The notes under the pieces are model-generated. The model was not told where the DNA came from and did no database searches. It was given only the letters and a program-made list of their open reading frames with translations. A DNA stretch of 64,000 nucleotides. Origin: Peptoniphilaceae bacterium AMB_02. Its GTDB lineage: Bacteria > Bacillota > Clostridia > Tissierellales > Peptoniphilaceae. Made by a program: the position numbers and the translations under genes. Within the stretch, counting starts at the first letter, position 1. Each line of letters starts with the position of its first letter. The stretch lies in the NCBI GenBank assembly GCA_036321625.1, contig CP143259.1, forward strand, positions 1,166,001 through 1,230,000, in the 5' to 3' direction. This document shows, piece after piece, positions 55,381 to 64,000 of this stretch.

Positions 55381-56085
55381 CTAATCTCTACGCCTATTTG
55401 AAAGCGCTAGAAGTCTTAGTAATTGTAATACTGAAACTAAGGTTGCAGCTACATAAGTCATTGCAGCAGCTCCCAAAACTTTTTTTGAAGCTTGAATTTC
55501 TTCACTAGAGATATACCCACTTTCGAGTTGTGCCAATGCCCTTTTACTTGCATTAAACTCTACTGGAAGGGTAATAATTTGGAAAAGTAGTACTGCTAAA
55601 AACAAATATATACCAATATTTATTAGGAACGGCATACTTAAGATTAACCCCATCATAACGAGTATCCATACTATATTACCGCTAAAAGCCGCGACAGGTG
55701 CAAGTATTGATCGGAAATTTAGAGGAGCATAACCGGTAGCATGCTGGATAGCATGTCCTACCTCATGTGCTGCAACACTAACTGAAGCTATGGAATCTCC
55801 TGCATATACTTCCTTGGATAGCCGTACAGCTCTTGAACGTGGGTCGTAATGGTCTGATAATGTACCCGGAACCATTTCAACCGGTATATCATAAAGTCCT
55901 TGACTGTCCAGTATTCTTCTAGCTACTTCAAATCCTTGAATACCGGTACTATTTCTTACTTTAAGATATTTATTAAAAGTCGACGTAACTCTCATCTGAG
56001 CAAATGCCGAAATTGCTATAGCGATAATCATCAATAAATAAGTTGAATCCATACCCATTCCATATCCGGAATAATAACCTAACAC
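55381..56085 (-). CDS. YugP-type membrane zinc metallopeptidase
   Basis: A 234-residue protein with an N-terminal span and two or three C-terminal spans. The zinc motif HEVGH (VAAHEVGHAIQHATGYAPL) is in the middle. The conserved LSDHYDPRSRAVRLSKEVY region lies before it. The physiological substrate is unknown. Located between fmt and rsmB, the common conserved position of this family. Confidence 0.9.
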   Translation of the reverse strand: MLGYYSGYGMGMDSTYLLMIIAIAISAFAQMRVTSTFNKYLKVRNSTGIQGFEVARRILDSQGLYDIPVEMVPGTLSDHYDPRSRAVRLSKEVYAGDSIASVSVAAHEVGHAIQHATGYAPLNFRSILAPVAAFSGNIVWILVMMGLILSMPFLINIGIYLFLAVLLFQIITLPVEFNASKRALAQLESGYISSEEIQASKKVLGAAAMTYVAATLVSVLQLLRLLALSNRRRD

Positions 56086-56096
56086 AGAATCACTCC

Positions 56097-57032
56097 TTAT
56101 CTCAATTTTACTTTTTCAATCTGGTTTCCCTTTAAATAATCTGAGACTGACATCCTCTTCTTACCGGGAAACTGTATTTCTTTCATAACCAAACACTTGT
56201 CATTGCAATTAACGAAAATTCCTTCTTCATTAACTTTTATGATTTGACCCGGTTCGTTTTCAGAAAACTTTTCAACAATATCAAAATCATGAAGTTTTAC
56301 TGTTTGGTCATTGTATTCAAAAAATAATTTTGGCCAACTATAAAGTGCCCTCATTTTATTATTTATCACAACAGCATCTTCATTAAAATCTATCTTTCCC
56401 ATATCCTTGGTGATAAAGCCGGTGTACGTGGCTTCCTCTGAGTTTTGTATCATTCGATTAGAGAATAAATCATCAAAATTTCTCAATGTATCGACTAAAC
56501 AAATGCCTCCTAACTCGCTTAAATCTTCACTTAGGGAATTATAGTTGTGATTTTTATCGATTTTAAGCTTACAAATCTTTAGTACATCTCCTGAATCCAT
56601 ACCGCTGTCTACCAACATAATCGATACGCCTGTTTCGTCATCTCCATTTAATAATGAATGATTTATCGGAGAAGCACCCCTATACTGAGGTAAAATAGAT
56701 GCATGGACATTTAGAACCTTATCCTTAAAAGTGTTAAGAAAAGATCTACTTAGAAATTGTCCGAAGGCAACTATTATAATAAAATCAGGATCCACGCTTT
56801 TTATCATTTCTATAGATTCATCCGAGTTTATATTATCCGTACTAAACACCGGTAAGTCTTCATTTATTGCATATTTCTTTACTGCTACAGGTAGTAGTTT
56901 ACCTCTACTTCTTTTTTTGTCCATTTGAGTGATAACCAGCTTAATATCAAAATCCTCGGATTTTTGTAGATGCTTCAGTGGACCAATAGCGAACTCAGGA
57001 TTTCCAATATATACGATTTTACTCAATTTCAT
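56097..57032 (-). CDS. fmt: methionyl-tRNA formyltransferase
   Basis: A 311-residue enzyme that formylates initiator Met-tRNA. The N-terminal formyltransferase domain has NVHASILPQYRGASPINHSLL and SGMDSGDVL, and the C-terminal domain has YSWPKLFF. I start at the ATG at 57032 (MKLSKIVYIGNPEFA), as the longer frame only reads through def. It overlaps def by 14 nt. Confidence 0.94.
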   Translation of the reverse strand: MKLSKIVYIGNPEFAIGPLKHLQKSEDFDIKLVITQMDKKRSRGKLLPVAVKKYAINEDLPVFSTDNINSDESIEMIKSVDPDFIIIVAFGQFLSRSFLNTFKDKVLNVHASILPQYRGASPINHSLLNGDDETGVSIMLVDSGMDSGDVLKICKLKIDKNHNYNSLSEDLSELGGICLVDTLRNFDDLFSNRMIQNSEEATYTGFITKDMGKIDFNEDAVVINNKMRALYSWPKLFFEYNDQTVKLHDFDIVEKFSENEPGQIIKVNEEGIFVNCNDKCLVMKEIQFPGKKRMSVSDYLKGNQIEKVKLR

Positions 57033-57507
57033 CGCTACTTTCATCATCTTCTTCGTCATAGAAGACCTCTTCAATAAAGATGTCTTTGAATAACACGCCA
57101 TTTAAGTGGTCTACTTCATGACAAATGACCCTTGCCATTAAATCTTCGGCTTCCAACACCTGTTCTTTACCATCTCTATCCAGGTATTCCACTTTTAATT
57201 TTTGAGGTCTTTTAACGGTTCCTCTAAATTCAGGAATAGATAAGCAACCTTCAACTGCTATTTCTTCACCTTCTTCATTTGAAACAACCGGGTTAATCAT
57301 TGCCACCGGACCTTCTCCAATATCTATTACTATAACTCTTCTCAGTGTTCCTACTTGCGGTGCTGCAAGACCAATGCCCTGTGCATCGTTCATAGTTTCA
57401 ATCATATCATCAATAAGTTCATTTATCTTGTCATTTACTTCACTGATTTCTCGAGATCTTTTTCTTAAAATCGGATCTCCATCAATCCTAATATTTCTTA
57501 AAGCCAT
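57019..57507 (-). CDS. def: peptide deformylase
   Basis: A 162-residue metalloenzyme that removes the formyl group from new proteins. The three motifs are GIGLAAPQVG, EGCLSIPE (Cys metal ligand) and CHEVDHLNG (HExxH). A short acidic tail ends the protein. Together with fmt it forms the formylation cycle pair. Confidence 0.96.
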   Translation of the reverse strand: MALRNIRIDGDPILRKRSREISEVNDKINELIDDMIETMNDAQGIGLAAPQVGTLRRVIVIDIGEGPVAMINPVVSNEEGEEIAVEGCLSIPEFRGTVKRPQKLKVEYLDRDGKEQVLEAEDLMARVICHEVDHLNGVLFKDIFIEEVFYDEEDDESSDEIE

Positions 57508-57515
57508 ATACCCTC

Positions 57516-59894
57516 CTAAAATAATGAAATCGGATTTATCATAAAAAATATTTTATAGCCATCACCTATAAGATTTTTATTTCGAATTATATATTCGTCT
57601 AAAACCCGTTTTATCATATTTAATTCATTCTTTGTCTTAATTACTATATTGAATCTGTACATATTCCTAATCCTTTCAATAACGGCAGGATTAGGACCTA
57701 TAATTTCATAATCTTTAGTTATTAAATTCTCTCTTATAATTTTAATAATCTCAAAAGATCTTTTGGATGCTTTTAATCTATCTTGATGTATCACCCTAAT
57801 TAAAACTAAATTTTGAAAAGGTGGATACTTGTATTCTCTTCTCATTTTAATTTCGTCATTATAAAATTCATCATAATCATGGTCCATAGCATTATAAATT
57901 GCATAATGATTTGGTTGGTAAGTTTGAATAATTACTTTACCCTTGTCATCGCCTCTTCCTGCTCTACCGGCAACTTGAGTCAATAATTGAAATGTTTTTT
58001 CTTGTGATCTATAATCTGGAAGATTCAGAGTCAAATCAGCTGCGACAATACCTACTACAGTAACATTTTTAAAATCAAATCCCTTAGAAAGCATCTGTGT
58101 GCCGATTAAAATATCTATCTCTCCATTTGCCATTTGTTTATAAATTCTGCCATAGCTGCCCTTTTTGCTCATGGTATCCATATCCATTCTGGCGATTTTG
58201 GCATTTGGAAATACCTCTTTTGTGTATTCTTCTAATTTCTGTGTACCAGCTCCAAACTCTTTTATGGCATTACTTCCGCAAGATGGACAAATAAGCGGTT
58301 TATTTGCGGTTTTTCCACAAAAATGACATATGGAAATTCCTTTTGATTTATGGTAAGTCATAGAAACGTCACAATCATCACATCTTTGATTATAACCACA
58401 ATTTCGGCAAAACACATATGAAGTATGTCCTCTTTTATTTAGGAAAAGAATTATCTGTTTCTTATCAGCCAGTGCCAATTCTATTTCTTCCCTTAGCGCA
58501 TCTGAAAACATTGTAATATTGCCTTTTTTTAGTTCATCTCTCATATCTACAGTAATAACTTCAGGGAGCTCATTTTTGTTGGCACGACTACTAAGCTCCA
58601 GTAGCTTATATTCACCGATTACAGAATTATAGTAAGACTCAATACGTGGAGTTGCAGTTCCTAAAACCACATTACAATTATTATAATGTGCACGAAATCT
58701 GGCTATATCAATAGCATCGTATTTAGGGTTCTTCTCGCTTACATAACTAAGCTCGTGTTCCTCGTCTATGATAATCATACCCAAGTGTTGGAATGGTGCA
58801 AAAACAGCCGATCTGGTACCAACTACGATTTGAACCATGCCCTCTTTTATCATTCTCCATTGGTCAAATCTCTCGCTAATCGAGAGCCTACTGTGTAATA
58901 CAGCAACCTTTTTACCAAAACGACCGGCAAACCTGGCAATAGTTTGAGGTGTCAACGAAATCTCAGGTACTAAAATCATCACCTGCTGTCCTTTATCCAT
59001 AATCGCCTCGGCTAAATGCAGATATACCTCAGTTTTTCCACTACCTGTTACCCCTTTGAGCAAATAGGTAGTATTACTACCGTCCATGATTTCATCAAAT
59101 ACCCTCTTTTGATCTTCATTTAAAACATGCGAAGAATATTTTTTTATCTCTTCGTCTAAAACTTCTCTAAATACTCTTTTCTCAGTGATAGAAATTAGCT
59201 TCTTTGACTCAAGAGCTCTAAGGCTTGACAGAGAAGAATTTGTAGCTTTTAAAACTTCCGTTAATTCGCAGGAGTTTTTGCTGCTTAAATAATTCAAAAT
59301 TTCAAGCTGTTTATGAGCTCTTAAATTTATACTTGTGAAATCCGAATCAATGAGTTTTACAATTTTAATATATTTAATATTAGCATCTTTTGTAAACTCA
59401 TATTTTCTTGAAATAGCACCCTTCTCGACTAAATCATTTATCTGAGTTCTGGTCATATTAGGAAATTCATTTTTAACGTCTTCATAACCCCTTGGATTTG
59501 ACAAAAACCTTAAGAATTCATCAGTATCGTTTTCAATATTAGAGTAAAACACCTCATTTATTGTAACAATATCTCCAGGAGGTAAGACAGTTTGAAAAGA
59601 GCTTGACAAATCAGACAAATACTCTTCACACATAAACTTCGCAATATCTATGAGCTCTTGATTTAATATGGGACTATCTTCTATCGGTTTAATGATATCT
59701 TTAACTTTATAGTCTTCATCTAATTCACTATTTATTTCAACAACCAGTCCAACAGTAGTTTTATTTCCTCTACCAAATGGGACAAGCACTCTCATCCCTA
59801 TTTCTATCTCTTCTAATAGCTCAGAGGGGATTCTGTAGGTGTAATATTGATCTGTCATTCTGGTTTTAGATCTTAATACTAATTTTGCGTACAA
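57516..59894 (-). CDS. priA: primosomal protein N' (replication-restart helicase)
   Basis: A 792-residue helicase that reloads the replisome at stalled forks. The N-terminal DNA-binding domain is followed by helicase motifs LKGVTGSGKTEVYL (Walker A), IIDEEHE (Walker B), and a cysteine-rich zinc region (CRNCGYNQRCDDCD, CHFCGKTANKPLICPSCG) inserted between the helicase lobes. The TTG start at 59894 follows AGGAGGAGTT. Confidence 0.95.
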   Translation of the reverse strand: MYAKLVLRSKTRMTDQYYTYRIPSELLEEIEIGMRVLVPFGRGNKTTVGLVVEINSELDEDYKVKDIIKPIEDSPILNQELIDIAKFMCEEYLSDLSSSFQTVLPPGDIVTINEVFYSNIENDTDEFLRFLSNPRGYEDVKNEFPNMTRTQINDLVEKGAISRKYEFTKDANIKYIKIVKLIDSDFTSINLRAHKQLEILNYLSSKNSCELTEVLKATNSSLSSLRALESKKLISITEKRVFREVLDEEIKKYSSHVLNEDQKRVFDEIMDGSNTTYLLKGVTGSGKTEVYLHLAEAIMDKGQQVMILVPEISLTPQTIARFAGRFGKKVAVLHSRLSISERFDQWRMIKEGMVQIVVGTRSAVFAPFQHLGMIIIDEEHELSYVSEKNPKYDAIDIARFRAHYNNCNVVLGTATPRIESYYNSVIGEYKLLELSSRANKNELPEVITVDMRDELKKGNITMFSDALREEIELALADKKQIILFLNKRGHTSYVFCRNCGYNQRCDDCDVSMTYHKSKGISICHFCGKTANKPLICPSCGSNAIKEFGAGTQKLEEYTKEVFPNAKIARMDMDTMSKKGSYGRIYKQMANGEIDILIGTQMLSKGFDFKNVTVVGIVAADLTLNLPDYRSQEKTFQLLTQVAGRAGRGDDKGKVIIQTYQPNHYAIYNAMDHDYDEFYNDEIKMRREYKYPPFQNLVLIRVIHQDRLKASKRSFEIIKIIRENLITKDYEIIGPNPAVIERIRNMYRFNIVIKTKNELNMIKRVLDEYIIRNKNLIGDGYKIFFMINPISLF

Positions 59895-60677
59895 AACTCC
59901 TCCTATTTATATTAAATTCAGAATTTCATCAGCCAACTCATACTTACTCATCAGTGGTAGATTTACAATCTTTTCACTGGAAATTATACTGGCAATATTT
60001 GTATCTACGTTGAAACCTGCCCCTGGCTTACTGACATCATTAGCGATAATATAATCCAAATTTTTTTTCTTTAATTTTAAGCTGGCATTTTCTATCAAAT
60101 CATTAGTCTCAGCTGCAAATCCAATGACAAGTCGATCCTCTTTAATAGAAGCAAAATGACTGATAATATCCTTGTTTTTAGACAGTTGTATCTCAGGGAT
60201 GCTGCTGCTCTTAATCTTAATGTGAGTTTTATTAACAACTTTATAGTCTGCAGGAGCTGCAGCCATTATCAATACTTCATTTTCCAGAAAAACATCATTG
60301 ATAGCAGTAAATAAATCATCAGCTGACTTAATATCGATGCTTCTTATACCACCGATTTTTTCTAAATTTGAGGGACCGGAAATAAGTGTTACTTCTGCTC
60401 CTCTATTGCGTGCGACCCTAGCAATAGCATAACCCATTTTCCCGCTTGAATCATTAGAAATATACCTAACTGGATCAATTCTCTCAATAGTTGGTCCTGC
60501 AGTAACTATAATTTTTTTACCCTTTAAATTTTTTGGAGTTACAAAGCTCTCTAAATAATCAATGATTTGAACGGGTTCAGCCATACGACCATTTCCGTAT
60601 GTATTACAAGCTAAAAATCCCGTTTCCGATTCGATAAAATAGTATCCACGATTTATAAGATCACTGATATTTTTTTG

Positions 60678-60691
60678 TGTGGCAAAATTAT
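60678..60691. repeat. 14-bp direct repeat at the coaBC frameshift, copy 1
   Basis: TGTGGCAAAATTAT is found here and again at 60714-60727, 36 bp apart start to start. The second copy spans the frameshift, the first encodes the NNFATQ segment in frame. Confidence 0.8.
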
Positions 60692-60713
60692 TCAGCATAT
60701 TCGTGTTCATTGC

Positions 60714-60727
60714 TGTGGCAAAATTAT
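60714..60727. repeat. 14-bp direct repeat at the coaBC frameshift, copy 2
   Basis: Exact second copy of TGTGGCAAAATTAT, lying at the point where the two coaBC frames must be joined. Confidence 0.8.
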
Positions 60728-61076
60728 AGGTTTGACACATGCTAAAAGTGTAGTTGTCAAAAGATTGTCTGCGATCCCATAAGCTACCTTTGCGATAGTG
60801 TTTGCAGTTGCAGGAGCAACCAGTACTAAATCACAAGCTTCTGCCAGTGCAATGTGCTCAACATCATAATCAGATGACTCTTCAAACATTTCTACATGAA
60901 CCTTACATCTAGCCATCGTTTGAAAAAGTATTGGAGATATCATCTCAGTGGCAGCTTTCGTCATAATAACATCGAGAACTGCACCTTTTTTCTTTAATCT
61001 ACTAATCAAGTCCAGAACTTTATAAATCGCTACACCACCGGTTACGCCCATTAAAATTCTTTTGTCTTTTAACATC

Positions 61077-61286
61077 TTATTTAATACTTTCTAAATCTGT
61101 TGTCTCATAACTTATCTTACCTTGCATCAACTCCTCAAGAGCAATTGTCACAGGCTTTTGTGAAGCAGTTTCAATTAATGGTTTTGATTTTTCTACAAGT
61201 CTTTTTGCCCTTTTAGAAGTAATCATAACTATGGCATATCTACTGTCGTTAATTTTTCTTAATTCCTCAAAAGATGGATTAATCAT
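61077..61286 (-). CDS. rpoZ: RNA polymerase omega subunit
   Basis: A 69-residue subunit that aids RNA polymerase assembly. The segment RYAIVMITSKRAKRLVE matches the conserved helix, and KPVTIALEELMQGKISYE follows. It overlaps gmk by 8 nt and ends 1 nt before coaBC; the gmk-rpoZ-coaBC order is standard. Confidence 0.92.
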   Translation of the reverse strand: MINPSFEELRKINDSRYAIVMITSKRAKRLVEKSKPLIETASQKPVTIALEELMQGKISYETTDLESIK

Positions 61287-61896
61287 AAGTTTCCTCCTTC
61301 AAATATTCGTCTAGTGATAAATTATTTATAACCCTTAAACTCTCAGCATCGATAATACTATTTATATGTGCTACCGCATTTTCCACAGTATCATTTATAA
61401 CAGCATACTGATACTCATTAATTTTAGAGATCTCTCCTCTTGCATTATTCAAGCGTAATTCTACCTGCTCAGCTGACTCTGTTCCCCTATGAGTTAACCT
61501 ACGCTCTAATTCACTCATGCTGGGTGGTAATAGGAAAATAAAGACTCCATTAGGATAATTCTCTTTAACTTGTAATGCTCCTTGGACATCAATCTCAAGG
61601 ATTATTACCTCGCCATTATTAATACCGTCCATGACAAAATCTTTTGGTGTTCCGTAGAGGTTTCCGTGTACTCTGGCATACTCTAAGAACTTATCCTCTT
61701 TTATTCCTTTTTCAAACTCTTCTTCCGATAAAAAGAAATAGTCATCTCCGCTTCTTTCCTGTGGTCTTTTAGGTCTGGTAGTTGCAGAAATTGAGTATTT
61801 AATCTTATCATTACCTTTTAATAACGCCTGGCATACGGTTCCTTTACCAACCCCTGAAGGACCGGAAATTACCATCAAAAATCCCTTTTTCTTCAT
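61279..61896 (-). CDS. gmk: guanylate kinase
   Basis: A 205-residue kinase for GMP to GDP. The P-loop [10 protein letters not shown] is near residue 11. [21 protein letters not shown] and [14 protein letters not shown] bind GMP. It overlaps remA by 4 nt. Confidence 0.96.
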   Translation of the reverse strand: MKKKGFLMVISGPSGVGKGTVCQALLKGNDKIKYSISATTRPKRPQERSGDDYFFLSEEEFEKGIKEDKFLEYARVHGNLYGTPKDFVMDGINNGEVIILEIDVQGALQVKENYPNGVFIFLLPPSMSELERRLTHRGTESAEQVELRLNNARGEISKINEYQYAVINDTVENAVAHINSIIDAESLRVINNLSLDEYLKEETYD

Positions 61897-62165
61897 TCAT
61901 CTTCCCCTTTACTGCTCATATCTTTCATTTCAGATAACCTGGTATTTAGTGTATCGGTTTGAATTGCAGATAAAATTATATGTTTACTATCCATTATAAT
62001 TACAGCTCTGGTCTTTCTACCGAATGTTGCATCAATTAAATTTAAGGAATCTCTATTGTTCTGGACCATTCTCTTAATTGGTGCGGAGTCAGGACTGATA
62101 ATTGCAACTATCCTATCCATATGAACATAATTCCCATATCCTATATTAATAAACTCTTTTTGCAT
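61893..62165 (-). CDS. remA: RemA-like (DUF370) regulatory protein
   Basis: A 90-residue DNA-binding protein of the RemA family, which activates matrix genes in B. subtilis. [30 protein letters not shown] and [12 protein letters not shown]-like [21 protein letters not shown] fit the family. It lies between yicC and gmk, its usual neighbours. Confidence 0.9.
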   Translation of the reverse strand: MQKEFINIGYGNYVHMDRIVAIISPDSAPIKRMVQNNRDSLNLIDATFGRKTRAVIIMDSKHIILSAIQTDTLNTRLSEMKDMSSKGEDE

Positions 62166-62173
62166 ATATGCTC

Positions 62174-63055
62174 CTATTCAATATTTTGAATTTGTTCTTT
62201 TAATTTATCGATTCCTACCTTAACGTCAATAACATCATCAGTTATACAGACATCGCTTGATTTCGCACTTATTGTGTTAATTTCCCTATTTAACTCCTGA
62301 GTAATAAAATCCAGTTTTCTACCGATAGCAGAGCTGGTTTCAAGATTTTCTCTAAATTGAGCTATATGAGACTTTAGTCTCACTAATTCCTCATTTATAT
62401 CCGATCTTTCAGCAAAGAAAACAACTTCAGAATTGAGTTTTTCAAACTCATATTCTCCGTGATCATCGACAAGAGCATGAACTTTTTCAGTTAATTTTTC
62501 TCTATATTCATCAATTACAAATGGAGCACGTTTTTCGATATTTTTAACTTTTTCTTCTATATAGGAAATATTTTCAGCTAAGTCTATGTATAAAGCTTCA
62601 CCTTCTCTTAATCGCATATTATATAAGGCATCCACCGCTTGACTTACTGCATTGCATACAACCTCTTCAACTAGATCCAAATCCAATTCTTTTGGTTTAA
62701 ACTCAATTATCTCGTTATTAAGTAGAATATGCTCCAGTTTTAATTTATGATCTAAACCTAGATGATCCATTAGCATTTCCAAATTATCTTTCATAAGCTT
62801 GGCGATATCTTTATCCACTACAACATCTGATTTGGATTCCGAAGTATTTTCATCTTTGATATAGACATCCACACGACCTCTAGAGATTTTTCTCTTAATA
62901 ATGTTCTTTATTTTTTCATCTAAAAACATTAAATATACAGGCATTTTTACTTGTATATCTAAGTACTTATTGTTTACAGATTTTATATCAGCATTAATAC
63001 CTATTATTTCGTTGGAAGCAGAACCTCTTCCATATCCTGTCATTGATTTAATCAT
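62174..63055 (-). CDS. YicC/YloC-family endoribonuclease
   Basis: A 293-residue protein. The N-terminal [12 protein letters not shown] and the C-terminal [20 protein letters not shown] are signature ends of the family, recently linked to RNA cleavage. The ATG at 63055 follows GGAGGTACAAAT; a longer frame to 63094 lacks family sequence. First gene of the remA-gmk-rpoZ-coaBC-priA transcript. Confidence 0.92.
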   Translation of the reverse strand: MIKSMTGYGRGSASNEIIGINADIKSVNNKYLDIQVKMPVYLMFLDEKIKNIIKRKISRGRVDVYIKDENTSESKSDVVVDKDIAKLMKDNLEMLMDHLGLDHKLKLEHILLNNEIIEFKPKELDLDLVEEVVCNAVSQAVDALYNMRLREGEALYIDLAENISYIEEKVKNIEKRAPFVIDEYREKLTEKVHALVDDHGEYEFEKLNSEVVFFAERSDINEELVRLKSHIAQFRENLETSSAIGRKLDFITQELNREINTISAKSSDVCITDDVIDVKVGIDKLKEQIQNIE

Positions 63056-63189
63056 ATTTGTACCTCCACAATTACTATCATAAACATCATGCAATAAATA
63101 GTCAATTATTTATTACGAAATCGTAACAGTTTTTGATGGATTTAATATATGTTATACTAATAATAAATATTTTAAAATGAAGGTGAAAT

Positions 63190-64000
63190 ATGAGTTTTGA
63201 TGGAATAACTACAAGATCGATTATAAGTGAATTAAGTAAAATGGTTGGAGCAAGGATAAATCGAGTAAACCAGCCTGAATCACTGGATATAATACTAATA
63301 CTACACAAAGGTGTTACTAAGAACCTGCTTTTAACTGCAAATTCAAATGTGCCCAGATTTCATATAATTAATGATACACCAAAAAACCCTATGACCCCGC
63401 CTAATTTTTGTATGGTTTTAAGAAAGCATATACAAGGCGGAATAGTAAAGTCAATTTCACAGTACAAGCTCGACAGAGTAGTAAAATTGGAAATCAGTAC
63501 CTATGATGAAATGGGTTACCCATGTGTAAAATCTTTGGTTATAGAAATCATGGGCAGGCATTCCAATATAATTTTGCTTGATGATAATAATAAAATAATA
63601 GACTCAATAAAAAGAGTAACAATGGATATGAGTCGAATAAGGCAAATACTGCCTGGTGCAACATATAATATCATCGAAGATGATAAAAAAGATTTGCTTA
63701 AAGAAGATGTACTCCCATCTCAGTTATTTGATTTTACAAAAAGTAATGCAGCTTATAAGTCTTTTTACATGAATTACACCGGACTTAGTCCGCTAATCAG
63801 CAAAGAAATAATCTATAGATCCGGATTAGATGTAGATATAAAATTAAATAATCTTGAAAAATTAGACATTGAAAATATTGACAATGAATTTATTAAAATC
63901 AGAAATCTAATAAGAGACAAGGACTTTAAGCCCTATCTATTACTCTCTTTAACCGGAGACAAAGCTGTTGGCTTCTACCCTATTGAGATAAATCATTTGG
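63190..64000 (+). CDS. rqcH: RqcH/NFACT-family ribosome quality control protein, N-terminal part
   Basis: Open to the right edge of the window; about 270 residues are visible. The N-terminal NFACT-N domain starts MSFDGITTRSIISELSKMVGARINRVNQP and includes NFCMVLRKHIQGG and VIEIMGRHSNIILLDD, typical of Rqc2 homologues (also called fibronectin-binding protein FbpA). Homologues tag stalled nascent chains with C-terminal alanines. The ribosome site is AAGGTGAAAT. It diverges from yicC across about 135 bp. Confidence 0.92.
   Translation, partial: MSFDGITTRSIISELSKMVGARINRVNQPESLDIILILHKGVTKNLLLTANSNVPRFHIINDTPKNPMTPPNFCMVLRKHIQGGIVKSISQYKLDRVVKLEISTYDEMGYPCVKSLVIEIMGRHSNIILLDDNNKIIDSIKRVTMDMSRIRQILPGATYNIIEDDKKDLLKEDVLPSQLFDFTKSNAAYKSFYMNYTGLSPLISKEIIYRSGLDVDIKLNNLEKLDIENIDNEFIKIRNLIRDKDFKPYLLLSLTGDKAVGFYPIEINHL

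Larger units (their letters stand above)
59907..61075 (-). pseudogene. coaBC: coaBC with a -1 frameshift (phosphopantothenoylcysteine decarboxylase/synthetase)
   Basis: The CoaC part begins at 61075 (MLKDKRILMGVTGGVAIYK, flavin-binding decarboxylase) and runs to a stop at 60707. The rest, including the CoaC motif AMNTNM and the whole CoaB synthetase (KIIVTAGPTIERIDPVRYISN, AAETNDLIENA), continues in another frame to 59907. Adding one base near 60718 (TTTTGG instead of TTTTG) would restore one frame of about 389 residues. The Pro expected before AMN (APAMN) is changed to Thr at the same spot. This could be a true mutation, a sequence error or, less likely, recoding. CoaBC is normally essential for coenzyme A synthesis. 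Confidence 0.85.

Noticed and set aside
60707-60740. Programmed -1 frameshift in coaBC
   Set aside because: The site CCT ATA ATT TTG does not form a canonical X XXY YYZ slippery heptamer and I see no stimulatory pseudoknot; mutation or sequence error is simpler.
60707-61075. Separate coaB and coaC genes as in streptococci
   Set aside because: The second frame still carries the CoaC AMNTNM region and C-terminal CoaC sequence, so this is a broken fusion rather than natural separate genes.
63102-63308. A 68-residue minus-strand frame upstream of yicC
   Set aside because: It runs antisense through the start of rqcH, lacks a ribosome site and shows no family pattern.

Overview
The window is a dense, AT-rich chromosomal segment of an anaerobic low-GC Firmicute. 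Several things point to Clostridia or Tissierellia (possibly a Peptoniphilaceae or Tissierellales relative). These are a clostridial-type pyrBI-C-F-K-D-E operon, a valine T-box, PPDK with its regulatory kinase, a gmk-rpoZ-remA neighbourhood, DUF6648 and DUF1292 proteins and a selenoprotein. This placement is inferred from gene content and order only. No tRNA, rRNA, CRISPR array or prophage was seen. One insertion sequence is present.

Layout. Positions 1-5.4 kb (minus strand): an edge-truncated CPBP membrane protease, hpt with a small membrane-protein gene coupled to it, folC, and valS under a T-box leader. 5.4-9 kb (plus): PPDK regulatory protein and ppdK. 9-12 kb: uppP diverging from a two-component system. 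12-17.7 kb: the complete UMP-synthesis operon pyrBICFKDE behind a good promoter and an RNA hairpin resembling a PyrR-binding loop. 17.7-20.5 kb: a HAD phosphatase, a DUF3787-like small protein and a 1.63-kb IS256-family element. 20.5-27.7 kb: CYTH protein, metallophosphoesterase, a YhaN/YhaO-like (SbcC/SbcD-type) pair, patatin, and cobalamin-salvage genes cobU, cobS and a phosphatase. 27.7-36.8 kb: recX, a GIY-YIG protein, a response regulator/kinase/lipoprotein operon, glucokinase, a TGS-nucleoside kinase and an RluA enzyme. 36.8-42.6 kb: an MltG-like stub and an operon with DUF1292, HAD, a peroxiredoxin, a radical SAM protein, a P-loop protein and DUF6648. 42.7-47 kb: mgsA and nqrBCDEF. 47-64 kb: YitT protein, thiN, rpe, rsgA, prkC, prpC, rlmN, rsmB, a YugP-type protease, fmt, def, priA, coaBC, rpoZ, gmk, remA and yicC, with rqcH diverging at the right edge.

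The main discovery is at 39318-39764. This is a complete Bcp-type peroxiredoxin gene whose peroxidatic cysteine codon is an in-frame TGA, followed 15 nt later by a hairpin that fits a bacterial SECIS. The protein has no cysteine at all, so it is best read as a one-selenocysteine peroxiredoxin that ordinary gene calling splits or misses. Other points of note are an Nqr operon without nqrA and with short subunits, a coaBC frameshift inside a 14-bp direct repeat that looks templated, and an IS256 element that abuts one of two convergent stop codons, lies 5 bp from the other, and carries an extra 123-bp inverted repeat.

Many genes overlap by 1-20 nt, so translational coupling is general here. Start codons were moved from the longest possible reading frame wherever a Shine-Dalgarno sequence or family N-terminus favoured an internal start.
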